A stretch of 64,000 bases of DNA from Lachnospiraceae bacterium (GTDB taxonomy: Bacteria; Bacillota; Clostridia; Lachnospirales; Lachnospiraceae). Below the pieces are notes generated by a model, which searched no databases, was not told where the DNA came from, and was given only the letters and a program-made list of their open reading frames with translations. Position 1 is the first letter of the stretch. Each line of letters starts with the position of its first letter. Both the position numbers and the translations under genes were made by a program. The stretch lies in the NCBI GenBank assembly GCA_017521985.1, contig JAFXAZ010000002.1, positions 62,001 through 126,000 on the forward strand. Direction: 5' to 3'. Of the stretch, positions 54,532-64,000 are shown one piece after another.

Positions 54532-55083
54532 ATGAAAAAATATACCGGAAAACAAACCAGTACATCCCTTGTCTTTGTAGCATTGACCGCCGCAATTACA
54601 AGTATTTTGTCACAGATTGCACTACCCTCTCCGACAGGGATACCTATGACACTGCAGACATTTGCCTTTGCACTGATCGGATACATATTATTTTCCAAAC
54701 ATGCTTTTTATAGTATATTACTTTATCTTCTACTTGGTGCCGTAGGACTTCCGGTTTTTGCAAATTTCCGTGGTGGACTTATGCATCTTTTCGGCCTTAC
54801 CGGAGGCTTTCTCTGGGGAAGTCTTCTTTTTGTGCCACTGGCCGGCTTCGGCGCAAAATGCAGACGCTCTTGGCAATCTGTCTTTTTCGGTCTTCTCGGA
54901 CTTAGTCTGTTCCACGGCGCAGGCATCCTCCAGTACGCATGGCTTACTCAAAACACACTGCGTACTTCCTTTTTTCTGGTATCCATGCCCTATCTTGCAA
55001 AAGACGTACTTTGCGTTGTCTGTGCACACTTCGTTAGTCGCTTTATAAGAAGGCAGGTACTTAAAAGTGGAATAATTTTATGA
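54532..55083 (+). CDS. bioY: Biotin ECF transporter substrate-binding protein BioY
   Basis: 183 residues from the ATG 5 bases after GAGG. Six hydrophobic segments, with the PMTLQTFAFALIG and GAVGLPVFANFRGGL...LTGGFLWG motifs of BioY. Imports biotin with an ECF energising module elsewhere. Confidence 0.93.
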   Translation: MKKYTGKQTSTSLVFVALTAAITSILSQIALPSPTGIPMTLQTFAFALIGYILFSKHAFYSILLYLLLGAVGLPVFANFRGGLMHLFGLTGGFLWGSLLFVPLAGFGAKCRRSWQSVFFGLLGLSLFHGAGILQYAWLTQNTLRTSFFLVSMPYLAKDVLCVVCAHFVSRFIRRQVLKSGIIL

Positions 55084-55096
55084 GGACGTATTTCCT

Positions 55097-55630
55097 TTAT
55101 ACTTGCTGAGCAAACTCAGATTCAGCCTCCGCATATTCCTCTTCGGTGTAATCCAAATCTAGGATAGATTCTTTTGTGTAGCCTTTAGCAATCATATTTT
55201 TAATCGTTTGCATACGTTCCTCATGTTTTGCAGCTTCTGCAGCCATCTTCTCATATCGTTGCATCACTTCACACATTACCTGCATACCTCCCTCTGATTC
55301 CTTCAATCGCCGCACCTCTGACGATAGCATCGGAAATCTGGCATTTTTTACTTCTTTTTTGGTGAAGCAGGACATTAATTCAGCAATTTCCGTGCCATCG
55401 TCTACTGCTGTATTGACAAAAATTTCATACAGTCCGTCGTCAATTACCTGCCCCGTCTCTCTGAGAACCTTCTCTACATGATATATGGTCTTATCCCCTT
55501 TCAAAAAGTCAAACTCCGAAATATATACTATGTAGAGCTCAAGAACCTCTTCAAACTTCGTTCCGGGTTCTGATTCCCTGACTTCCCATGTTGCCTCTCT
55601 TTCCCTGCCTGTGGCAGACGGAATCACCAA
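55097..55630 (-). pseudogene. Rpn/PD-(D/E)XK-type protein fragment
   Basis: The open frame resembles the middle and C-terminus of Rpn-family recombination nucleases (LYIVYISEFDFLKGDKTIYHVE..., DDGLYEIFVNTA, ...ESILDLDYTEEEYAE). The catalytic N-terminal region is missing; only the last part of the nuclease core remains. No ribosome site supports the first Met. Confidence 0.7.
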
Positions 55631-56013
55631 TTCCGTACACTCTTATTCACGCTAAACAGAGAAAGCTGCTTGGAACATGTTTTATTACATTCTTAAAAAT
55701 ATAATATCATTATTCCTTTAAAAGTTCAATGACGGCTTCTGTTTCATAGCTATAACCTATCGCAGCTTCCTCGTTTCTTTTGTTTTTACAGACTTTTTCA
55801 TTTGCATATTTTTAGGCAACAAAAAAACACCGATTCCATACTTTTATTGTCTAAATCCGTGTTTATCACATCAGGCAGATGCCTGACCTTTATCTTTTGT
55901 AGTGGTACTTTCATTATAGCAATTATTCGACAAAAAGCAACTCTTTTTTCAAATTTAGTTTTTCACCTCTCTCCCATTTCAGGAATATGTTAAAAGTAAA
56001 AAGAGGTATTACT
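55631..56013. other. Non-coding gap
   Basis: Nothing convincing. A short startless frame on the minus strand (ending YETEAVIELLKE at about 55717) could be a further remnant. The ribosome site AAGAGGTATTACT of the next gene is at its right end. Confidence 0.4.
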
Positions 56014-56307
56014 ATGCCGGTTATTCCTATTTCAAATGGAGTTATTGAAGAGATATCCCGCGAACGGGGCAATACGCTTGTTACGGTTATGTATGGTACC
56101 GGATTCGGAAATCAAAGAAATGAGCAGCGTATACGACTGGTTGTCGGCCCACGTACCATCATTGTAAACTCTAACGGCACTCCGGTTCCGCCTTCCGCAC
56201 TAGCGGTAGGAATGAGGATAAACGCTACCGTTTCCTCCGCCATGACACGAAGCATTCCACCGCAGGCTACAGCTTATTTGATACGATTTGTGAGCAGGGC
56301 TCCTTAA
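56014..56307 (+). CDS. Small conserved-looking protein, unknown function
   Basis: 97 residues from the ATG after AAGAGGTATTACT, beginning MPVIPISNGVIEEISRERG. Likely a small β-barrel (alternating hydrophobic residues: TLVTVMYGTGF, RIRLVVGPRTIIVNSNG, ALAVGMRINATVSSAMT). No family recognised. It ends in a strong terminator. Confidence 0.7.
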   Translation: MPVIPISNGVIEEISRERGNTLVTVMYGTGFGNQRNEQRIRLVVGPRTIIVNSNGTPVPPSALAVGMRINATVSSAMTRSIPPQATAYLIRFVSRAP

Positions 56308-56312
56308 ATAAC

Positions 56313-56350
56313 AATCAGCACCACCCGTTCAAAAACAGGTGGTGCTGATT
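56313..56350. terminator. Bidirectional terminator
   Basis: AATCAGCACCACC (56313-56325) pairs with GGTGGTGCTGATT (56338-56350), 13 perfect base pairs between convergent genes. Confidence 0.85.
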
Positions 56351-56352
56351 GA

Positions 56353-57327
56353 TTAATAACCAACTTTCTCCCAGCATGCAAATGGTGCTGCAAGTTCTTC
56401 GCTGATGTAAACCTGTGTCTTCTTAGTCTGAAGCATAGTACTAGGCAGATAAGGAGTGATAGGACCATGTGTACACAGACGTGAAATCATTCTCTGCCAG
56501 GATGAGAATGTACCGCAGGTAGCAAGTGCATGTACTTCAATGCGTTCTTTTGCACGCATTACATCTAAAGGTCCAATAGTCGCTGCACAAGGAGGTACAT
56601 TTGCTATATCACCGGACTGACCGAAGGTACCATTCAAGGAATTCTGCATAATGGTCATAGGATGCAGTTTTACAATCTGAGCAGGCTGATTCAACCACTC
56701 TTCAATATCACCGCTGCCAATAAACTCAGGAATAGGGTCAACGAATGCCATATGTCCTGCCCATCCCGGAGAGGTAGAAGCAATGTCGGCACCACCCTCT
56801 GAAATGTCATTGATAATCTTTGAGTAATCAGCAATGTTTGCGTTAGTAGGATAATGTATGTTTTCCATAGGCATACGCAACTTAGGGTCAATCTGGTAGT
56901 AAAAATACTTAATCATGGAATGTGCAAAGCCTGCTTCATAGGTAATAGGCGCGATATTGCCATCCTGATCTGCCCATTCATCCTCTGCAAACAGATGAAC
57001 CTTGGAACAGTCAACCTGGAAATAGTTGATTAACTGTGCAAGCGGAATATAGGTATCAGGTTCAGGGTTACCAAGAATCATGGTAAAGGTCTTTCCTGCC
57101 TCACTAGCTGCCTTCAAGCGGGAAAATAAAGTAGCAATAAGTACAGGATGAGGGTTCATCATAACCTTAACCTGGAACTCCGGATGCCACCATGGCTCAC
57201 GCTGTTCCAATTCCTTACCACTCATTTTTCGTACGCGCTCACATACCTCTTTGTCCTTAAAAGGAACGAACTCATGAGGCATAAAATCAAACTTTGTTGC
57301 GGGATCAACGATAAAATCTTTCATCAT
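56353..57327 (-). CDS. Glucosamine-6-phosphate isomerase-like (NagB-like) protein
   Basis: 324 residues. Similar in layout to NagB, with AEDEW (matching the NagB DEY Asp) near 113-117 and SPGWAGHMAFVDP near 195-207. In NagB the matching loop is DGHIAFNEP, so the Asp before Gly-His is replaced by Ala and the final Glu by Asp. It overlaps the nagA stop, so it should act on glucosamine-6-phosphate or a related sugar phosphate. Confidence 0.8.
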   Translation of the reverse strand: MMKDFIVDPATKFDFMPHEFVPFKDKEVCERVRKMSGKELEQREPWWHPEFQVKVMMNPHPVLIATLFSRLKAASEAGKTFTMILGNPEPDTYIPLAQLINYFQVDCSKVHLFAEDEWADQDGNIAPITYEAGFAHSMIKYFYYQIDPKLRMPMENIHYPTNANIADYSKIINDISEGGADIASTSPGWAGHMAFVDPIPEFIGSGDIEEWLNQPAQIVKLHPMTIMQNSLNGTFGQSGDIANVPPCAATIGPLDVMRAKERIEVHALATCGTFSSWQRMISRLCTHGPITPYLPSTMLQTKKTQVYISEELAAPFACWEKVGY

Positions 57328-58481
57328 TGTAATTCTCCTTTCAATATAACTTTTTTTACATTCATTTTATAGTCAACCATTACCAGATCAGCTCTCTTTC
57401 CTACGGCAATTTCGCCGCGGTCATAAAAGCCTACTGCTCTGGCTGGATTATAAGATGCGAACTGGAATACATTTACAATAGACGCACCGGTATGCTTCAT
57501 CATATTGGCGCAGGCAATATCAAGGGTCATCTTAGAACCTGCAATTTCACCGGTATGGTCGAAATTAAGGTCAAACACATCATCATACCCCGGTGGAATC
57601 GGTCCATCACAGGCGTACGCATCAGAAATTAAAATAATTCTGTCATCGCCTTTCACCTTGCGTACTAGGCGCAGCATATACGGATCTACATGAATACCTC
57701 TGCTGTCGCAAATCAGCTCTGCATAAATTTCTCTATTATAATTTACTGCTTCATCCACGCAGACACCACGGCACTCCGGATACATCGGACGGTCACCGGT
57801 AGCATTGGTATGGTGGGTACCTATTTTTAATCCATAAGGCATAAGCGCTTCCACCTGCTGTGGAGAAGCCTCGCTATGTGCTACGGAAAAAGCCACGCCC
57901 GGATTCTTCGCCTTTGCTGCCAATACAAACTCTAAAATATTTTCGCGCTCCGGTGCCAGTGCCCAAACTCGAGCCAAATCTCCTGCCGCATCAATAACCG
58001 GCTGATATTTTTCCTTATCCACCGGTCCCTGCCAAGGATTAGACTCTTTATCACAGCCGAATTTCGGATTTAAGTATGGCCCTTCCATGTATAAACCGCC
58101 GATATTGGCACATTCCTCTTTCTGCATAGCATCGTGCAGTAAACGGATTGCCTCTACATAGCCGGCCGTATCCATACTAAAATACAAAGCCGGAAGCAAG
58201 GTAGTCGTTCCATGCTTTAGGTGATGCTGTGATGCCGTAATAGGGTCTTCTTGAAAAAACACCCTGCCATCGGAGTGTGTATGAATATCCACAAAACCCG
58301 GCCCTACATAAGCGCCCTCTGCGTCTATCACCTCATACCCTTCCGGAACGGCAAGCTTACGTGCTTCACCAAAGGCCTTAATCACACCATTTTCTATCAA
58401 TAACACTGCGTTTGGAATCAAGTGGTCTCTCATGACCAACTCTGCATTTATGATTGCAACTCCTGCATATAAATTACTCAT
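57324..58481 (-). CDS. nagA: N-acetylglucosamine-6-phosphate deacetylase
   Basis: 385 residues. VDIHTHSDGR gives the first metal pair, MEGPYL the Glu, AHSEASP and HHTNATGD the metal His pair, and ISDAYACDG the catalytic Asp. Makes glucosamine-6-phosphate. First gene of the nag operon; 4-base overlap with the NagB-like gene. Confidence 0.93.
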   Translation of the reverse strand: MSNLYAGVAIINAELVMRDHLIPNAVLLIENGVIKAFGEARKLAVPEGYEVIDAEGAYVGPGFVDIHTHSDGRVFFQEDPITASQHHLKHGTTTLLPALYFSMDTAGYVEAIRLLHDAMQKEECANIGGLYMEGPYLNPKFGCDKESNPWQGPVDKEKYQPVIDAAGDLARVWALAPERENILEFVLAAKAKNPGVAFSVAHSEASPQQVEALMPYGLKIGTHHTNATGDRPMYPECRGVCVDEAVNYNREIYAELICDSRGIHVDPYMLRLVRKVKGDDRIILISDAYACDGPIPPGYDDVFDLNFDHTGEIAGSKMTLDIACANMMKHTGASIVNVFQFASYNPARAVGFYDRGEIAVGKRADLVMVDYKMNVKKVILKGELQ

Positions 58482-58584
58482 CTTTGTCCCCTATCATTTC
58501 GCAACTCATTTACATAATCGTAACTTAATGTTTGGTTTTGGCTTTTTATTTATTACGCTTTGTTTACGATTTTGTTATGATTGA

Positions 58585-58613
58585 ATAATATCACAGAAGC
58601 TTACTTCTGTCAA
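58585..58613 (-). promoter_or_regulatory. nagA: nagA promoter with operator-like palindrome
   Basis: TTGACA (58613-58608), 17-base spacer, TATTAT (58590-58585). ACAGAAG and CTTCTGT arms (about 58593-58610) lie inside the spacer, so a bound repressor would block polymerase. Confidence 0.6.
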
Positions 58614-58656
58614 TAACAATGCCGCAGAGCTCCTGTCATGGTAAAACAGCTTTCAC

Positions 58657-58725
58657 AAATAAGCGGAGGCAATGGCATGCCCCTGTCAACACAGACAGGA
58701 GACATGCCATTGCCTCCGCTTATTT
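58657..58725. repeat. Very long hairpin between nagA and ATPase gene
   Basis: A 23-bp perfect stem (AAATAAGCGGAGGCAATGGC...), a small internal mismatch, 6 more bp (CCTGTC/GACAGG) and a 6-base loop. Downstream of the ATPase stop on the minus strand; far longer than a normal terminator. Confidence 0.8.
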
Positions 58726-58746
58726 ATTATTATAACTTATTATAAA

Positions 58747-60078
58747 CTATCGCAAAAAAGGAACCAAATACATTGGTATCATGATTACATCAGCGTCTTT
58801 CTTCACATCCTTTGTATAAACAAGATATTTGTCCATAATACGCTCGGAATATTTTTCGCAAAAAGCATCTAATGATTTATGCACATTATATCCGGAAGCC
58901 TTTACCTCTATCGGGCACAGCTTGTTCCTTTTAGAAATCAAGAAATCTATCTCATAATTGTGGTTTGTTTTTTCATTCAAAAACGTATAATAATATAATG
59001 CGTGTCCATTAGCCGCTAGCATCTGGGCCACTACATTTTCATATACATATCCCAGATTAACACTCAACTTATCACTTAACAATTTCTCATATATAATGTT
59101 CTCCGTAAATTCCTTATCTTTAAAGAGCATTGTAACAAACAGTCCTGTATCCGCCAGAAAAAGTTTAAATCTTCTTAAATCTTTAGCATTTGCAAGACCA
59201 ATATTAGGGTCATTTGCATGATATGCTATTTGTATTGTTTTGGAATCTGCCATATCTGCGATCAATTCCAAAATCTGATCAGCTCTCTCTCCTTCCAATA
59301 CACTTGATACTTGATACCTAGATGCATTTGTATTAAGCTGTGCCGGTATAGCATCAAACAGCAGTGACATCTTTCCGCTTGAATCAATCTTTTTAAAATC
59401 GTCGATATATAGCTGTAAAATATCGCGTTTTACTTCATCAACTTTCCTGAAATTATTGGTCTCAAGATACTCATTTACTGCCTGCGGCATTCCACCTATC
59501 AGCATATATAAGCGAAAATCTCTAATCAACTTTCTATGCACCGCATCACCTAACGGCATCTTTTTTTCTAATACTCCTGCCAAGAGCTTTGCGGTTGCCT
59601 GGTTTCCCAGCGCCCAAAGAAACTCTTCATAATCCATCGGATGCATGGATATTTTTCTCTCTTCACTCGGTATTAGTATGTCTTTGATATTTTTCTTTAT
59701 GGAAATCAGCGAACCAGTCTCAATATAATCATAGCGATGGTCCTTTACCAAATGCTTTATTGCTTGACGCGCCATCGGACAAAGCTGAACCTCATCAAAA
59801 ATAATCACAGACTCTCTTTCATGCAAGTCTACATTAAAAATCAACTGTAATCTCAGAAAAATATAATCCAGATCAGATATATCTTCAAATAAGCCTTTTA
59901 CCTCCTTTGATGCCCTCGAAAAATCTATTAAAATGTAACTTTTATACTCATTTTTTGCAAATTCTTCAACAACAGTAGACTTTCCTACTCGTCTTGCACC
60001 TTCAACCAGCAAGGCCGTTTTTCCCTCTGATTCTTGTTTCCATTCCAATAATTTGCTATATATTTTTCTTTGAAACAC
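58747..60078 (-). CDS. AAA ATPase with DUF4143 C-terminal domain
   Basis: 443 residues from a GTG after GGAGGGAGGGAAAAA. Walker A VEGARRVGKSTV near 25-36, Walker B SVIIFDEVQLCP near 89-100, and a C-terminal PD-(D/E)XK-like stretch NHNYEIDFLISKRNKLCPIEVKASGYN. This is the DUF4143 family; function poorly known. Preceded by duplicated promoters. Confidence 0.9.
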   Translation of the reverse strand: MFQRKIYSKLLEWKQESEGKTALLVEGARRVGKSTVVEEFAKNEYKSYILIDFSRASKEVKGLFEDISDLDYIFLRLQLIFNVDLHERESVIIFDEVQLCPMARQAIKHLVKDHRYDYIETGSLISIKKNIKDILIPSEERKISMHPMDYEEFLWALGNQATAKLLAGVLEKKMPLGDAVHRKLIRDFRLYMLIGGMPQAVNEYLETNNFRKVDEVKRDILQLYIDDFKKIDSSGKMSLLFDAIPAQLNTNASRYQVSSVLEGERADQILELIADMADSKTIQIAYHANDPNIGLANAKDLRRFKLFLADTGLFVTMLFKDKEFTENIIYEKLLSDKLSVNLGYVYENVVAQMLAANGHALYYYTFLNEKTNHNYEIDFLISKRNKLCPIEVKASGYNVHKSLDAFCEKYSERIMDKYLVYTKDVKKDADVIMIPMYLVPFLR

Positions 60079-60113
60079 ACTTTTTCCCTCCCTCCCCCAA
60101 ATTCGTCAATTTT

Positions 60114-60175
60114 ATTATAGTGTTTTTCTGCAAATTCGTCAATTTTATTATAGCGTTTTTCTGCAAATTCGTTAA
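60114..60175 (-). promoter_or_regulatory. Tandem duplicated promoters in 33-base repeats
   Basis: Two promoters on the minus strand: TTGACG (60142-60137), 17 bases, TATAAT (60119-60114), and TTAACG (60175-60170), 17 bases, TATAAT (60152-60147). The 33-base unit (AAATTCGTCAATTTTATTAT...) is repeated twice, plus a partial third -35 near 60109-60101. Confidence 0.7.
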
Positions 60176-60191
60176 TTTCTTTTTTGCACTC

Positions 60192-60557
60192 TTACTTTAC
60201 CAAATTCTTCTCCACAAACCCTTTAATTGCTTCGAAGCTTTCGCTGCTTAAAGCATGTTCCAGATTGCAGGCATCTTCCTCTGCAATCGCATCATTCACC
60301 CCAAGACCTGTGAGGAAGTTATAAAATAATTCATGGCGTTCCATAACACGCTCCGCAATTTCCCGTCCTCTGTTGGTCAGGGTAATGTCATGTCCGTCCA
60401 TCAATAAGTATCCTGCATCCTGCAGATTATGTACCGCCACGCTTACGCTAGGCTTGGACACCTGTAAGTCGCGGGCAATATCGATACTTCTGACATTCCC
60501 CCGCTCCCTGCCGATTCGTAATATACTTTCTAAATAATCTTCACCAGACTGCTTCAA
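60192..60557 (-). CDS. DtxR/MntR family metal-dependent regulator
   Basis: 121 residues from TTG, 8 bases after AGGAGG. Winged helix: VRSIDIARDLQVSKPSVSVAVHNLQDAGYLLM, then dimerisation and metal-binding helices (RHELFYNFLTGLGV, EEDACNLEHALS). Represses iron or manganese uptake genes when metal is bound. Close downstream of relQ. Confidence 0.93.
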   Translation of the reverse strand: MKQSGEDYLESILRIGRERGNVRSIDIARDLQVSKPSVSVAVHNLQDAGYLLMDGHDITLTNRGREIAERVMERHELFYNFLTGLGVNDAIAEEDACNLEHALSSESFEAIKGFVEKNLVK

Positions 60558-60569
60558 CTCCGTGTCCTC

Positions 60570-61247
60570 CTAACTTTTATCGTGTTTCTTTTCTACTTCA
60601 TCAATCATATAACGGATGTCCTGCATACGCATATCCACTTCCGTAATCACATCTGCACAATATTTAAGCTCGTTTGCAATCTTTTCCGGATTTTCTATTT
60701 TCTTTTTGTACTTAAGCTGATGCTCTAAGCTGGCCCAAAAGTCCATTGCAATGGTGCGGAACTGTACTTCCACCCGCATATGCTTTTTTTCATGAGACAA
60801 GAAAATCGGTATCTCTATAATCAGATGCAGGCTGCGATAACCATTTGGCTTAGGATTTTTAATATAATCCTTAATCTCTACTAAGATAATATCATCCTGA
60901 CTAAGCAACAGTTCTGCCAATTTATAAATATCTTCTATAAAGGAGCAAATAACTCTGACACCTGCAATATCTGTCAAGTGCTCCTGCATATTTTGTACGG
61001 TAACTTCATACCCCCTGCGTTGAAGCTTTTCGATAATACTTATCGGTTTTTTTACGCGGGATTTAATGGTCTGTATCGGATTTCTATCCGCACGGATAGA
61101 AAATTCCTCATCCAACACACGAAGCTTCGTCTCTATCTCCCGAATTGCACAACGATTGTACATCATAAGCTCCACAAAAGGCTTGGCCTGCTTGAGTGCT
61201 TCCACCTGCTCTACCATTAAAACCAATTCCTGGTTCTGATTCTCCAT
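60570..61247 (-). CDS. Small alarmone synthetase (RelQ/RelP type)
   Basis: 225 residues. RelA/SpoT synthetase core: IKSRVKKPISIIEKL, DIAGVRVICSFIEDIYKLAELL, KNPKPNGYRSLHLII and EVQFRTIAMDFWASLEHQLKYKK. No hydrolase or regulatory domains. Makes (p)ppGpp from GTP and ATP in stress. A GAAAGGAAACGAA site precedes the ATG. Confidence 0.95.
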   Translation of the reverse strand: MENQNQELVLMVEQVEALKQAKPFVELMMYNRCAIREIETKLRVLDEEFSIRADRNPIQTIKSRVKKPISIIEKLQRRGYEVTVQNMQEHLTDIAGVRVICSFIEDIYKLAELLLSQDDIILVEIKDYIKNPKPNGYRSLHLIIEIPIFLSHEKKHMRVEVQFRTIAMDFWASLEHQLKYKKKIENPEKIANELKYCADVITEVDMRMQDIRYMIDEVEKKHDKS

Positions 61248-61366
61248 TTCGTTTCCTTTCGTATGAAAACTATATTTTTATCATGTAGTACATGCTTTCC
61301 TATAATTACATTCTACTAGAATATGGCAACAAAAGAAAGAAAAACTATATTAAATTTTTGTGAATA

Positions 61367-64000
61367 TTACATATTTTCTTCCGGAAGATAAAGTTCCTCC
61401 TCCATACGCTCTAAAACATCTTCACAAGCGCCCAGAATAATCTGTGCGTCTTTTTCCACCATACCGGTCAGCACCACACGATAAGTAAAGGTCGGAGTAC
61501 CCGCAGGGGTAAAGCTCATACTGCCCTTAAAGGATTTTACAAAAACAGGGATACGCTCCGGATGAATACGTGCGTCCGGACGAATCACAAACTGAATTCT
61601 GTCCTTGATGCTTCGAATGTCTGTCATATACATACGATGAGCACGAACACGTAAGAGGTTAATACGAAGCAAATTATCTACCGGTGTCGGTACATTACCA
61701 AAACGGTCTTCCAGCTCATGGAGCATATCCTCTTTTTCTGCAAGACTTTCCACACCTGCAATACGCTTGTATATATCCAGTTTCTGCACTTCGTTCAAAA
61801 TATATTCCACAGGAATAAAGGCATCTGCACTGACATCCACCTTGGTATCAAAGTCCACAGCCACTTTTTTGCCTTGAGCAGTCATTACCGCTTCGTTTAA
61901 CATCTTGCAGTACATATCGTAGCCAACTGCTTCCAAATGCCCATGCTGCGCCTTACCCAAAAGATTGCCAGCACCGCGAATTTCTAAATCTCGCATGGCA
62001 ATTTTGAAGCCGCTGCCCAAATCGGTAAACTCTTTAATCGCCTGCAGGCGCTTTTCTGCCACTTCTTTTAATAACTTGCCACGCTTATACATCATAAAGG
62101 CATAAGCTGTACGGTTGGAACGACCCACACGTCCGCGAAGCTGATACAACTGGCTAAGCCCCAGGCTGTCTGCATCGTGAATAATCATGGTGTTGGCATT
62201 GGAAATATCCATACCGGTCTCAATAATAGTAGTAGATACCAGCACATCTATGTCGCCGCTGACAAAATCATACATGATGCGCTCTAACTCATGCTCCTTC
62301 ATCTGGCCATGTGCAAAGCTTACCGTCGCCTCCGGTACCAGCTGCTGCACCTGCATGGCCACCTGCTCAATATCGTTTACACGATTGTATACATAATATA
62401 CCTGCCCACCGCGGGTAAGCTCCCTGACAATAGCTTCGCGCACCATTTCTTCGTTGTATTCCATAACATAGGTCTGAATCGGAAGGCGGTCTAATGGTGC
62501 CTCTTCCAAAAGGCTCATATCACGGACACCAATCAAACTCATATGAAGGGTTCTCGGAATCGGAGTAGCCGTCAGCGTGAGAACATCAATATTTTCTTTC
62601 AGCTTTTTGATTTTTTCCTTATCTCCCACACCAAAGCGCTGTTCTTCGTCAATAATCAAAAGACCCAAATCTTTAAACTCCATATCCTTAGAAAGCACCC
62701 TATGAGTTCCAATCACAATATCCACAAACCCTTTCTTCAAGTCCGCAAGAGTGCGCTTCTGCTCTGAAGGCGTGCGGAAGCGACACATTAGGTCCACCCG
62801 CACCGGGTACTCCTTCATGCGCTGTACAAAGGTATTGTAATGCTGCTGTGCCAAAATAGTGGTGGGCACCAAATACACCACCTGCTTGCCTTCCTGAACG
62901 GCCTTAAAGGCTGCACGAATGGCAACTTCCGTTTTCCCATAGCCTACATCCCCGCAAATCAAACGATCCATAATTTTGGTGCTTTCCATGTCCTTTTTGG
63001 TAGCCTCAATAGCAGAAATCTGGTCCGGAGTCTCCTCAAACGGAAACATTTCCTCAAACTCCCTCTGCCACACCGTATCCGGTCCATACTGAAAACCATT
63101 GGCCTGCTGCCTGTGGGCATACAATTCCACCAAGTCCTTAGCCACCAGCTCCACTGCTGCACGTACCTTCTGCTTAGTCTTTGTCCATTCCTTGGTACCC
63201 AGTTTACTAAGCTTCGGCGGTTTAGCATCCGCAGAACCGTATTTTTGTAAAATATGAAGCCCCGTAGCCGGCACATAAACATTTCCATTGTCACGATATG
63301 CTAACTTAATATAATCCTTGATAATATGATCCACTTCCACCTTTTCAATGCCCTGATACTGACCAAGACCATAGGTTTCATGCACCACATAATCGCCAAT
63401 ATGAAGCTCTGCAAAATCCTGAATCTTCGTACCGGAAAAAGAAGATTTCTTTTTCTTTTTGCGTTTTTCTGCACCGAAAATATCACTTTCCGCAATCACC
63501 ACAAAATGTAATAACGGATACTCAAAACCTCTGGCAATGTTGCCTTGCATACAAAGCACTTCCCCAACCACTGCCTCACGGAATGGGTCTTCGCTGTAAG
63601 CCGCAGCAATATCATTGTCACGCAAACTTTCCGCCAGACGTTTCGCCCTGGTCCTGGAAGGACTAACTAACACCATACGGTATTTATTTTTGCGATACTT
63701 CGCCAAATCCTTTACCAGAGTCTCAAAGCTATGATTGTAAGGAGAAACCATTTTAGCTTCTACCTGAAACTGTTCTTTATAAGTAAAAAGCGCACACTTA
63801 CTTTCCATCATGGAAAGAGCCAGCACCGGACGCTTCACAAGCCCTGCTGCCACTTCCTCACTGGAATACAACAGCCTGGTCTGCCCGGGCAAAACATAAC
63901 CCTTTTCCAGACGATTGCTCATACTGTCTTTAAATTCCAGCTCTACCGCATCCACATGTTCCTTAATACGCACCGGCTCATCCAAAATCAGCAGGCTCTT
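61367..64000 (-). CDS. mfd: Transcription-repair coupling factor Mfd, N-terminal part cut
   Basis: About 878 residues visible; the frame is open across the right edge ([16 protein letters not shown]). Contains the CarD-like RNA polymerase-interacting domain ([18 protein letters not shown]), helicase motif [17 protein letters not shown] box [34 protein letters not shown], and the C-terminal TRCF domain. Displaces stalled polymerase and recruits UvrA. Confidence 0.97.
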   Translation of the reverse strand, partial: KSLLILDEPVRIKEHVDAVELEFKDSMSNRLEKGYVLPGQTRLLYSSEEVAAGLVKRPVLALSMMESKCALFTYKEQFQVEAKMVSPYNHSFETLVKDLAKYRKNKYRMVLVSPSRTRAKRLAESLRDNDIAAAYSEDPFREAVVGEVLCMQGNIARGFEYPLLHFVVIAESDIFGAEKRKKKKKSSFSGTKIQDFAELHIGDYVVHETYGLGQYQGIEKVEVDHIIKDYIKLAYRDNGNVYVPATGLHILQKYGSADAKPPKLSKLGTKEWTKTKQKVRAAVELVAKDLVELYAHRQQANGFQYGPDTVWQREFEEMFPFEETPDQISAIEATKKDMESTKIMDRLICGDVGYGKTEVAIRAAFKAVQEGKQVVYLVPTTILAQQHYNTFVQRMKEYPVRVDLMCRFRTPSEQKRTLADLKKGFVDIVIGTHRVLSKDMEFKDLGLLIIDEEQRFGVGDKEKIKKLKENIDVLTLTATPIPRTLHMSLIGVRDMSLLEEAPLDRLPIQTYVMEYNEEMVREAIVRELTRGGQVYYVYNRVNDIEQVAMQVQQLVPEATVSFAHGQMKEHELERIMYDFVSGDIDVLVSTTIIETGMDISNANTMIIHDADSLGLSQLYQLRGRVGRSNRTAYAFMMYKRGKLLKEVAEKRLQAIKEFTDLGSGFKIAMRDLEIRGAGNLLGKAQHGHLEAVGYDMYCKMLNEAVMTAQGKKVAVDFDTKVDVSADAFIPVEYILNEVQKLDIYKRIAGVESLAEKEDMLHELEDRFGNVPTPVDNLLRINLLRVRAHRMYMTDIRSIKDRIQFVIRPDARIHPERIPVFVKSFKGSMSFTPAGTPTFTYRVVLTGMVEKDAQIILGACEDVLERMEEELYLPEENM

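Noticed and set aside
60108-60175. Tandem repeats as a CRISPR array
   Set aside because: Only two adjacent 33-base units without spacers; each contains promoter boxes, and no cas gene is present.

Overview
The window looks like chromosome from a Gram-positive, low-GC anaerobe of the Clostridia, most likely a Lachnospiraceae. The basis is AT-rich DNA with strong GGAGG ribosome sites, plus a gene set including DegV, an M42 aminopeptidase, a UgpC-type sugar ABC transporter, BioY, a small RelQ-type alarmone synthetase, a DtxR-type regulator and Mfd. The taxonomic call is inference; there is no rRNA or tRNA gene in the window.

Layout: (1) 1-7.4 kb is accessory DNA. It holds a HipA-like kinase cut by the window edge, two nearly identical MmcQ/YjbR genes bracketing an FMN-type reductase, a three-gene cassette (HNH nuclease, PHP-domain/ABC-type ATPase, small acidic protein), and a transglutaminase-like protein. 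(2) 7.4-10.0 kb is an IS21-family element next to a truncated TipAS-type regulator. (3) 10.2-22.7 kb is a dense defence island on the minus strand. One run of seven tightly packed genes encodes a Fic protein, a Shedu (SduA) nuclease, HsdM, a multi-pass membrane protein, HsdS, an extra PD-(D/E)XK protein and HsdR. Downstream is a separate three-gene cassette of a PD-(D/E)XK protein with two unrecognised proteins. (4) 22.8-35.5 kb mixes intact small systems with broken genes. Intact are a MazF-like protein with a helical extension overlapping an ABC-type ATPase, a MerR/TipAS regulator, an archaeal-type ATPase, and a RhuM-Doc / unknown / phosphoesterase / RNA ligase operon. Broken are two phosphoesterases, several XRE regulators, RloB and others, mostly by short internal deletions.

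(5) 35.5-64 kb is housekeeping DNA: M42 peptidase, DegV, lipoprotein, a sugar ABC transporter, M28 peptidase, nucleotide/nucleoside salvage (5'-nucleotidase, CapA-like protein, uridine phosphorylase, phosphopentomutase, and a cytoplasmic ParB-like/BMP fusion), ferredoxin, cysteine synthase divergent from BioY, NagA with a NagB-like protein, a DUF4143 ATPase with duplicated promoters, a DtxR regulator, an alarmone synthetase and Mfd (cut by the right edge).

The best candidates for undescribed biology are the 10.2-12.9 kb cassette, the PHP-ATPase/HNH/small-protein cassette, the membrane protein and extra nuclease inside the Shedu/type I operon, the MazF-extension/ATPase pair, and the RhuM-Doc/RNA-ligase operon. 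A second theme is recurrent short internal deletions across the accessory half. No CRISPR array, tRNA, rRNA or known riboswitch was seen.
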